DNA from: Vicinamibacteria bacterium
GTDB lineage: Bacteria > Acidobacteriota > Vicinamibacteria > Fen-336
Length of the DNA: 64,000 bases
Assembly: GCA_025994075.1 (NCBI GenBank)
Contig: JAMQGV010000022.1
Location: 1 to 64,000 of the forward strand
Reading direction: 5' to 3'
How positions within the stretch are numbered: position 1 is the first letter of the stretch; the number at the start of each line of letters is the position of its first letter. The notes below the pieces were generated by a model, which saw only the letters and a program-made list of their open reading frames with translations, did no database searches and was not told where the DNA came from. A program made the position numbers and the translations under genes. This document shows positions 53,535-60,742 of this stretch, one piece after another.

Positions 53535-54763
53535 CGGCCAACCTGCCGCCGGCTGCCGGCGCCCGGATCGAGGTGCGTGGCGGCGGCAACGGGGCTCCGC
53601 GGGTGGCGACGCTGGAGCCGGGGCCGGACCTGCCCGGCGCGCCCGCGCCGTTCGCGCTGTGGCTCGACCAGGAGCTGTCTCCGCCGAGCCCGGGTTCGCG
53701 GACGCTGGCCACGCTGGACGGCGCCCCTGCGATCGTCGAGGACGCGCAGGGCGTCGTCTTCCTGTTCGACCCCGCACGCGCCGTCGATGCGCTGCTCCAC
53801 GAGCGTCACGTGCGACCGCGCCGGCCGCTCCACACGCGAGTGCCGCTGCCCTATCAGCTCGTGCCGGGCGAGTTGCGGCTGCGCGCCTTCCGCCTGCTGG
53901 CCCGCGCGGACTCCGCGCCGCCGCCCGGCTTCCCTGACTGGCCGCTGGACGACGCGGCGGACGCGCTGGGCGCGACGTGGGTGGCCGCCGCCCGCCGGGC
54001 CGGCGCAACGCTCGAGTGGCCCCCGGCCTGGCCAGGCGGTCGCGGCTGGGTGTTCGTGGTCAGCCACGACGTCGACACGGTCGACGGCCTGCAGCGGGCA
54101 CCGGCGGTCGCGGAGTGGGAGGCGGCGCGCGGCATCCGCGCCGCCTGGTTCGTGGTCGGCGAGGTGATGCGCCGCGACCCGGGCGCGGTCGCGGCGATCC
54201 GCGCCGCCGGCCACGAGCTGGGCTTGCACGGTGACCGCCACGACAACCGCCTGGGCTACGCGGCTCCGGCCGCGATCGCCCGCCGCCTCGACGCGTGCGC
54301 GGACCTGGTGGCCGACCACGCCATGGCCGGCTTTCGTGCGCCATCGCTGCTCGAGAGCCCGGCGCTGCGTCGCGAGCTGCGGTTCCGCTTCGCCTACGCG
54401 AGCCAGGTGCCGGACACCGAGGTGCGCTCGCTGCTGGCGCCGCGGCGCGGCTGCGCCACGCTGCGGCCGTTCTGGCGCGACGGCCTGCTCGAGGTGCCGC
54501 TCACGCTGCCGCTGGACGACAAGCTGGTGCTCGCCGGCGGCGGCGAGCGTGAGATCATCGCGGCCTGGCGCGGGAAGCTTGACGCCGTGCGCAGGCGTGG
54601 CGGAATCGGCCAGCTCGTGGTGCACAACGAGGCCCACCTGCTGGCGCGGTGCCGCACGGCCTTCGAGCGCGTGGCCGAAGAGGGCCGCGGCGACGCCGGC
54701 GCCTGGCACGCGACGCCCGGCGACGTGGCGCGCTTCTGGGACATCGCGAGGAGAGATGGCTGA
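53531..54763 (+). CDS. Polysaccharide deacetylase-like protein with extra N-terminal domain
   Basis: A protein of 410 residues. Residues 172-405 hold a NodB-like fold: FVVSHDVDTVDG (Asp180, Asp182), LGLHGDRHDN (His233, His237), GFRAPSLLES and VHNEAHLL. The first 165 residues form an unassigned domain (LPYQLVPGELRLRAFRLLA). No signal peptide is seen, so it would work in the cytoplasm on a precursor. GTG start, GTGA-coupled to the GT2; the stop lies 8 bp inside the PP-loop gene. Confidence 0.86.
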   Translation: MTANLPPAAGARIEVRGGGNGAPRVATLEPGPDLPGAPAPFALWLDQELSPPSPGSRTLATLDGAPAIVEDAQGVVFLFDPARAVDALLHERHVRPRRPLHTRVPLPYQLVPGELRLRAFRLLARADSAPPPGFPDWPLDDAADALGATWVAAARRAGATLEWPPAWPGGRGWVFVVSHDVDTVDGLQRAPAVAEWEAARGIRAAWFVVGEVMRRDPGAVAAIRAAGHELGLHGDRHDNRLGYAAPAAIARRLDACADLVADHAMAGFRAPSLLESPALRRELRFRFAYASQVPDTEVRSLLAPRRGCATLRPFWRDGLLEVPLTLPLDDKLVLAGGGEREIIAAWRGKLDAVRRRGGIGQLVVHNEAHLLARCRTAFERVAEEGRGDAGAWHATPGDVARFWDIARRDG

Positions 54764-55598
54764 CCTGTTGCCCGACCGACTGGTTCACGACTACGAGCAG
54801 GGCTCGGTGCTGTTCTCGGGAGGCACCGACTCGGCGCTGGCCGCGGTCCACCTGCTGGAGCGATGCCGCAAGGTGACCTTGCTCACCTTCGACCCCGGAT
54901 ACGTCTTCTTCGTCGAGAACTCTCGGGTCCATGCCGACCTCCTCCGCGAGCGGTACGGCGCCGAGCGCGTCGAACACGTGATCCGCCCGATCGGCGAGAT
55001 CGTGCGCCGGATCCTGTTCGGCGACGTCCGGCGCGACCTGCGCGAGTACGGGTTCGACATGACCGCCCTCGTCTGCATGGGCTGCCGGCTGTCGATGCAC
55101 ACCGCAGCCCTGATCCACAACCTCGAGCACGGCATCCCGGTGCTCGCCGACGGCAGCATCGAGAAGCAGGACGCGATCCCGGAGCAGCGGCGCTCGGTGC
55201 TGGCCGAGAACCGGGCGCTGTACTTCCGCGACTACGGCGTGTTGCACGTGCAGCCGATCTACGGAGAGCCGCGCTCGGACGAGCGGCTGTTCGAGAGGGG
55301 CATCGCCCCCAAGCGCGGACTCAAGAAGCAGTTCATCTTCTTCGACACCCAGGCCACGTGCGTGTTCGGGGTGCCGGCCGACGTCTACGCCCGGATGTTC
55401 TACAAGCCGCTGATGGGCGAGTTCACCGACGTGGAGTCGGTCGCCTACTGCCGCGAGCGCCACCCGAAGATGCGCGGCGAGATCGAGGCCTACTTCGAGC
55501 GCACGGGGCAGGACCTGCCGGCGCTGGTTGCGCGGCTGCGCGCCCAGCACCCGACCGCGACGGAGACGGCAGCGAAGGCCCGCGATGCCGCCCGTTGA
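54756..55598 (+). CDS. PP-loop (ATP pyrophosphatase) enzyme, unknown substrate
   Basis: A protein of 280 residues. The N-terminal SGGTDSALAAVHLLE (residues 21-35) is an adenine-nucleotide alpha-hydrolase PP-loop, as in ThiI, QueC, TilS and amidotransferases. MTALVCMGCRLSMHTAALIH adds a Cys pair, and LADGSIEKQDAIPEQ lies in the expected second half. A Cys in QATCVFGV may also contribute. It probably adenylates a carbonyl before amination or thiolation. The glycan setting suggests a sugar amidase or amidotransferase, as with WbpG, but this is inference. Confidence 0.82.
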   Translation: MADLLPDRLVHDYEQGSVLFSGGTDSALAAVHLLERCRKVTLLTFDPGYVFFVENSRVHADLLRERYGAERVEHVIRPIGEIVRRILFGDVRRDLREYGFDMTALVCMGCRLSMHTAALIHNLEHGIPVLADGSIEKQDAIPEQRRSVLAENRALYFRDYGVLHVQPIYGEPRSDERLFERGIAPKRGLKKQFIFFDTQATCVFGVPADVYARMFYKPLMGEFTDVESVAYCRERHPKMRGEIEAYFERTGQDLPALVARLRAQHPTATETAAKARDAAR

Positions 55599-55746
55599 CG
55601 CCCGCAAGAGCGCGCTGCGCTTCGCGGCCCGGTACGTGATCGCGGCGCTGATGATCCCGGTTGGCGTGGCGCTGGGCGTGGGCGGCCTGATCCAGCACGC
55701 CCTGCGCCAATGGCGCGGGAGCCGAGGCCGCGCCGACGGGGCCTGA
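55585..55746 (+). CDS. Tiny single-helix membrane protein
   Basis: A protein of 53 residues. A basic N-terminus (MPPVDARKSALRFAARY) precedes one helix (VIAALMIPVGVALGVGGLI) and a basic tail. It overlaps the PP-loop gene by 14 bp and its TGA overlaps the next ATG, which supports a real gene. It could anchor a neighbour to the membrane. No family recognised. Confidence 0.6.
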   Translation: MPPVDARKSALRFAARYVIAALMIPVGVALGVGGLIQHALRQWRGSRGRADGA

Positions 55747-56720
55747 TGGGAAGGCCCGGGCTGCGGCTGCTGGCCGCCTCGCTGCTGAGCGGCGGCCTGT
55801 TGCTGCTGGCCCTGCGCGACGTCGAACCGGGGCGCCTCGCCGCCGCGATCGGCCACGCCCGCCCCGGGCCGCTGCTGATGGCGCTCGCCCTCGACGCCCT
55901 GGTGTTCACGATCAAGGCGGCCAAGTGGCGCTTCGTCTACGCGCCGGTCGGGCGGCTGCCGCTGCGCTCGTTCTTCGGCGCCATCGCCGTCGGCGCACTC
56001 GCCTCGACCGTGGTCCCGCTGCGCCTCGACGAGGTCGCGCGGGCCGCCTGGCTCGCGCGGGAGGCGGCGGCGCGGCGGAGCGTCGTGCTCGGCACGATCG
56101 TCGTCGAGCGACTGCTGGACGCGATCGTGCTGCTCTGCGGCTGCGGCGTCGTGCTGCTGGCGCTGGGTGGCCGCGGCACGCTGCCCGCCGAGGCGGCCGT
56201 GCCGCTCGCCGCCCTGGCCGTCGGGGCGGCCCTCGCCCTCGCCCTGGTCGCCCGCGGCGCCGACCTGACGCCGTGGGTGCGGCGGCTGCCGCGCTTCGGC
56301 GAATCGCTGGCCAGCCGGGTCCACGGCCTCAACGAAGGACTGGCGGCGTTCCCCCGCCGCGCCCGGCTGCTGGCGGTGTTCGCGTTCGGCGTCGCCGAGT
56401 GGACCGTGACGGCGTTCGCCATGCAGTCGGTGCTGGCCGCCTTCGGGGTCTCGCTGCCGTGGGCGGGCAACCTGGCGCTGGTCGCGGCCAGCTACCTGTC
56501 CTTCGCGCTGCCTTCCGCGCCCGGCGCGCTCGGCGTCTTCGAGTACGTCGTCAAGGCCACGCTGGCCGCGGGCTACGCGCTGCCCGCCGAGCAGGCGCTG
56601 GCGGTGGCCCTCGTGCTGCACGCCCTGCTGCTGGTCCCGATCAGCCTGGTCGGCGCGCTGGTCCTGGCGCGCGCCGGCATCGGACCGTGGCGCCTGGCGC
56701 GGCTCGGCGCCGAAGGATGA
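55746..56720 (+). CDS. LPG-synthase-TM (UPF0104) family membrane protein
   Basis: A protein of 324 residues with about eight helices and the family motifs: FTIKAAKWRFVYAPVG, FFGAIAVGALASTVVPLRLD, GTIVVERLLDAIVLL and LPSAPGALGVFEYVVKATLA. Members of this family without the catalytic MprF domain are often near glycan genes and are suspected lipid flippases. It may flip the product of this operon. TGATG coupling to the tiny protein. Confidence 0.88.
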   Translation: MGRPGLRLLAASLLSGGLLLLALRDVEPGRLAAAIGHARPGPLLMALALDALVFTIKAAKWRFVYAPVGRLPLRSFFGAIAVGALASTVVPLRLDEVARAAWLAREAAARRSVVLGTIVVERLLDAIVLLCGCGVVLLALGGRGTLPAEAAVPLAALAVGAALALALVARGADLTPWVRRLPRFGESLASRVHGLNEGLAAFPRRARLLAVFAFGVAEWTVTAFAMQSVLAAFGVSLPWAGNLALVAASYLSFALPSAPGALGVFEYVVKATLAAGYALPAEQALAVALVLHALLLVPISLVGALVLARAGIGPWRLARLGAEG

Positions 56721-56724
56721 GCAC

Positions 56725-57615
56725 ATGCTGCTGCTGACCGGCGCCTCGGGCTTCGTGGGCGGCCACCTCGCCCGCACGCTCCACGCCCGCGGCGTGGCCT
56801 TCCGGGCTCTCGCCCGCTCGGCCCGCAACGGCGAGTGGTTCGCGGCGGCGGGCGTGCCGGTCGTGCGGGGCGACCTCGGCGACCCGGGCGCCTGCCGTGA
56901 GGCCGTCGCCGGCTGCAGCACCGTGGTCCATCTCGCAGCCGCCGCCGACGTCAGCGATGCCGCGGTCAACCGGCGAGTCAACGTCGCCGGCCTCGACAAC
57001 CTGCTGAGTGCCGCGCGCGCCGCGGGTGCCCGCCACTTCGTGTTCGTCAGCTCGACCTGCGCCGGCCGCGAGCGGCGCGACGCCTATGGCGAGACCAAGC
57101 GAATAGGCGAAGGCCTGGTGCAGGCGGGCGGCGTTCCGTTCACCATCGTGCGGCCGACGATGATCTACGGCACCGGCAGCAAGGAATGGGACACGTTCGT
57201 GGGCGTGATCCGCCGCAGCCCCGTCGTGCCGATCCTCGGCACCGGCCGCCGCGTGGTCCAGCCGGTGTGGATCGGCGATGCGGTCGCGGCGCTCGCGGCG
57301 CTCGCAGGCGGCGAGCCGCAAGGCCGCGTCTTCGACCTGGCCGGCCCGGCGCCGATTTCGTTCGACGACCTGGTCCACGCCGTGGCCCGCGCGCTGGGCG
57401 TGCGGCGCCGAATCGTGCACGTGCCGGTCGCGCCGGTGCTGCTGCTGGCCCGCGCGCTGGGCCGCCTCTCCACGCACGTGCCGCTGACGGTTGACCAGGT
57501 GCTGGCCTTCACGCAGGATACCCAGGTGGATCCCGGGCCGTTGATGCGTGAGATCGCTCACACTCCGCTGCCGATCGAGGTCGGACTCGGGCGCGAGGTA
57601 CGGCCGGCGCGATGA
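56725..57615 (+). CDS. NAD(P)-dependent SDR, HpnA/3-beta-HSD-like epimerase
   Basis: A protein of 296 residues. LLLTGASGFVGGHLARTL binds the cofactor; FVFVSSTCAGRERRDAYGETK gives the catalytic Tyr and Lys, and FTIVRPTMIYG and GRVVQPVWIGDAVAAL match atypical SDRs such as hopanoid-associated sugar epimerases and sterol dehydrogenases. It sits 4 bp after the UPF0104 gene and is ATGA-coupled to the radical SAM gene. Substrate unknown. Confidence 0.9.
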   Translation: MLLLTGASGFVGGHLARTLHARGVAFRALARSARNGEWFAAAGVPVVRGDLGDPGACREAVAGCSTVVHLAAAADVSDAAVNRRVNVAGLDNLLSAARAAGARHFVFVSSTCAGRERRDAYGETKRIGEGLVQAGGVPFTIVRPTMIYGTGSKEWDTFVGVIRRSPVVPILGTGRRVVQPVWIGDAVAALAALAGGEPQGRVFDLAGPAPISFDDLVHAVARALGVRRRIVHVPVAPVLLLARALGRLSTHVPLTVDQVLAFTQDTQVDPGPLMREIAHTPLPIEVGLGREVRPAR

Positions 57616-59021
57616 AGGTCCTGCTCCTCAACCCGCCCTACCCCAAGCGCGTGATGCGGCGCTGGGTGGCCTCGTACCACGCACCCAACTTCCTCAACCC
57701 GCCGCTCGAGCTGATGGGGCTGGGCGCGATCCTGCGCCGCTGGAAGGGGCGCGACGACGTGCGCCTGATCGACGCCATCGCCCTCGGCTGGGACGAGGCG
57801 CGGGTGCAGGCCGAGATCGCGCGCGACCAGCCCGGGCTGCTGGTGACGCTGGCGGGCTTCAACACGTTCCCGCGCGACCTCGCGTGCCTGAACCGCATCG
57901 CGGCGCGCTTCCCGGCGCTGCGCATCGCGCTGTTCGGCTACCTGCCGACCCAGTTCCCCGACCAGGTGCTGGACCGCAGCCGCGTCCACTACGTGATCCG
58001 CGACGAACCCGAGCTCGTGTTCTCCGAGCTCTACGACGCGCTGCTCGCGGGGCGCGGCGACCTGTCCGGAGTGCGCGGGCTGGCCTGGAAGGACGCGGCG
58101 GGCGGCATCCACGTCAACCCGGAGCGCGGGCGCCAGGCCGAGCTCGACGCGCTGCCGTTCGCCGACCACTCGCTGGTCCCGCTCGAGCTCTACAACGAGT
58201 CGTACCTGGAGCGCCCGATCGGCACGATCATGTCCGAGCGCGGCTGCCCGTACCGCTGCAACTACTGCGTGCGCACGTTCGGCGAGAAGCTCTACTCGCG
58301 CTCGGCGGACAGCATCCTGTCGGAGATCGAGGCACTGCGCCGCGACCACGGCATCCGCAACCTGCGCTTCATGGACGACACCTTCACGCTCAACCGGGCC
58401 CGCACCCTGCGGTTGTGCGAGGGCCTCGTCGAGCGCGGGCTGGACGTCGCCTGGACCTGCCTGACCCGGGTCGACACGGTCGACGCCGAACTCCTGGCCG
58501 CGATGAAGCGGGCGGGATGCCGGCGGATGTACGTCGGGGTGGAGAGCGGTTCCCAGCGCGTGCTCGACTACTACAAGAAGGGGCTGACGCTCGACAAGAT
58601 CCGCCGCCAGATGGCGGTGATCCGGGACAGCGGCGTCGAGTGCTCGGTCTTCTTCATCGTCGGCGCGCCGATCGAGACCGACGACGACGTCGCGGCCAGC
58701 ATCGCCCTCGCCTGCGAGCTGGACCTCGACTACGTGATCGTCACCAAGACCCAGTACTGGCCCGGCACCGGGCTGTTCGCCGAAACCGGCGAGCAGGTCG
58801 ACTTCGACCCGTTCACCGAGCGCGAGCTGGTCTACCGGCCCCCGAACTACGACCGGGTCGAGGCCTGGCAACGCCGCTTCTACCGCGAGTTCTACTTCCG
58901 GCCGCGCTACTTCGCGAAACGTTTCGGCACGCTGCTGCGCTCGCCGCGCGACACTCTGGTCGGCTTCGGGAAGCTGGTGGCCTACACGTTCGGGCCGCGC
59001 ACCTCGGACGACTTCATCTGA
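57612..59021 (+). CDS. B12-binding-type radical SAM enzyme
   Basis: A protein of 469 residues. Residues 1-160 look like a cobalamin-binding fold (MKVLLLNPPYPK, LLVTLAGFNTFPRDL), though the DxHxxG Co-ligand motif is missing. The radical SAM core has ERGCPYRCNYC (CxxxCxxC), RFMDDTFTLN, CRRMYVGVESGS and SVFFIVGAPIETDDDV. A C-terminal helical region ends in YFAKRFGTLLRS. Members methylate, cyclise or rearrange hydrocarbons and sugars. The missing His suggests base-off cobalamin or loss of B12. ATGA-coupled to the SDR. Confidence 0.9.
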   Translation: MKVLLLNPPYPKRVMRRWVASYHAPNFLNPPLELMGLGAILRRWKGRDDVRLIDAIALGWDEARVQAEIARDQPGLLVTLAGFNTFPRDLACLNRIAARFPALRIALFGYLPTQFPDQVLDRSRVHYVIRDEPELVFSELYDALLAGRGDLSGVRGLAWKDAAGGIHVNPERGRQAELDALPFADHSLVPLELYNESYLERPIGTIMSERGCPYRCNYCVRTFGEKLYSRSADSILSEIEALRRDHGIRNLRFMDDTFTLNRARTLRLCEGLVERGLDVAWTCLTRVDTVDAELLAAMKRAGCRRMYVGVESGSQRVLDYYKKGLTLDKIRRQMAVIRDSGVECSVFFIVGAPIETDDDVAASIALACELDLDYVIVTKTQYWPGTGLFAETGEQVDFDPFTERELVYRPPNYDRVEAWQRRFYREFYFRPRYFAKRFGTLLRSPRDTLVGFGKLVAYTFGPRTSDDFI

Positions 59022-59047
59022 TCGGCGCGCGCGCGGGCGTCGCCTCC

Positions 59048-60742
59048 GTGCCGCGCCTGGCGTGGGTCGTCGTGGCGCTGGCCGTGGCCGTCACCTCGTG
59101 GCCCTACGTCGAGGCGGCCTGGCGCACGCCGCCCGGCCGCGCCTTCCTGGGTCTCGTCGGCCCCTACGCCAACGACCAGGCGTTCTACCTGAGCTGGGGC
59201 GCGCGCCAAGCCTTGGACGGGCACCTGCTCTTCGAGGACAAGTTCAACGGCCACGCGGAGCGCCGTGCCGTCTTCAACCCGCTGTGGCTGGCGATGGGCG
59301 GGCTGGCCCGGCTCACCGGGCTGCCCCTGATCGCGACCTTCCACCTGGCGCGGGTCGCGGGTGGCGTGCTGCTGCTGCTGGCGGCCCTCGCCTGGTTCCG
59401 CCACGCGGGCCTCTCCCCGCGATGGCAGGCCTGGGCGCTGGCGATGCTGGCGTTCGGATCGGGCCTCGGCGCGTACGCGATCCCGCTGGCCCGCTGGGGC
59501 GACGGCAGCGGCTTCTCGACGCTGCCCGTCGAGCGGATCACCCCCGATCTCTGGGTCGTCGAGTCCAACGTGTTCCTGACCCTGCTCGGCGAGTGCGTGC
59601 TGCCGGCGGCGACGGCGCTGCTGCTCTGGAGCCTCCGGGCCGGGCTCGACGCGCTCGACGGGTCGCCGCGCGATGCGGCCTGGGCCGGCGCCCGAGTGCT
59701 GCTGCTGGGCACGGTCTACCCCTACGGCGTGATCTCCACGTGGTCGATGCTGGCGGCCCTGGCATCGTGGCGCGTGCTTTCCGGAGCGCGGCCGGGCGTC
59801 GTCGCGCGGCGGTGGGCCACTCTCGTCGCTGTCTCGGCGCCGATCGTCGCCTACGACTACTGGCTCGTGTGGTCCGATCCCCGCCTCACCGTCGGCCAGG
59901 CGCTCTACGCCTCGCCCTCGCCCGCGGCGTACGCGATGGGCTTCGGCGTGTTCACCGCGCTGGCGGGGGTCGGCGCGGTGGTCGCCTGGCGCTCGCGGCT
60001 GGACTCGCGCCGGGTGCTCGTCGTCTGGGCCGCAGCCAACCTGGGCCAGACCTACCTGTCGATCGAGTGGATCCCGTTCCAGCTCCAGCTCGTGCTCGGG
60101 CTCCCGGTGCCGCTGGTAGGGCTCTCGGCGCTCGCGCTGGCACGCCTGTTCGAGCCGCTCGCCGGCGCCGCGAGGAGAGCGGGCGTGGTCGCCCTGGCCC
60201 TGCTCTCGCTCGCGGCCTGCGGAACCAGCGTCTTCCACTGGCTGGACGCTCGAGCGGCCACGGGCCGGGGCCGGCTGCCCGAGTACGTCGCGACGGACGT
60301 GCTGGCTGCGCTCCGCTTCCTCGACGCCCAGGCCTCCGACGAGGACGTCGTGCTGGCGGCGCCCGCAATCTCGCCGTTCGTCTCGCTCGTCGCGGGCACC
60401 CGCATGTTCAGCGCCGACTACCAGGCGCCGACCGCCGACTACCCGCGGAAGGCCGCGCTGGTCCGGAGCCTGGCGGCGCCCAGCGGACTGCACCACGCCG
60501 AGGCGCTGCTGCAGGCGCTGCGCAACGAGCGGGTGGCGTGGCTGCTGTGCGAAGGCGAGTTGCGGCGGCTGGGCGATGGCGGCCTCGAGCGCCGGCTCGA
60601 TCGCATGCCGGGGCTGCGACTCGCGTTCTCGAGCGGAGGCGCGCGGGTCTACCAGGTGCTGCCGCGCGAGGCCAGCCAGATCCAGCCCACCGCCGCCAGC
60701 AGCGACGTCCAGAGCCCCGCCGACAGCCCCGGCGGCTGGTAG
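59048..60742 (+). CDS. Polytopic membrane protein, possible GT-C glycosyltransferase
   Basis: A protein of 564 residues with ten or more helices. The first extracytoplasmic loop has PYANDQAFYLSWGARQALDG, an acidic DQ pair where GT-C enzymes hold their catalytic Asp. The C-terminal domain is soluble (YVATDVLAALRFLDAQ). No family is recognised with confidence. GTG 59048 is used; CTG 59018 would overlap the radical SAM stop (CTGA). Its last 94 bp are antisense to the YfhO-like gene. Confidence 0.72.
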   Translation: MPRLAWVVVALAVAVTSWPYVEAAWRTPPGRAFLGLVGPYANDQAFYLSWGARQALDGHLLFEDKFNGHAERRAVFNPLWLAMGGLARLTGLPLIATFHLARVAGGVLLLLAALAWFRHAGLSPRWQAWALAMLAFGSGLGAYAIPLARWGDGSGFSTLPVERITPDLWVVESNVFLTLLGECVLPAATALLLWSLRAGLDALDGSPRDAAWAGARVLLLGTVYPYGVISTWSMLAALASWRVLSGARPGVVARRWATLVAVSAPIVAYDYWLVWSDPRLTVGQALYASPSPAAYAMGFGVFTALAGVGAVVAWRSRLDSRRVLVVWAAANLGQTYLSIEWIPFQLQLVLGLPVPLVGLSALALARLFEPLAGAARRAGVVALALLSLAACGTSVFHWLDARAATGRGRLPEYVATDVLAALRFLDAQASDEDVVLAAPAISPFVSLVAGTRMFSADYQAPTADYPRKAALVRSLAAPSGLHHAEALLQALRNERVAWLLCEGELRRLGDGGLERRLDRMPGLRLAFSSGGARVYQVLPREASQIQPTAASSDVQSPADSPGGW

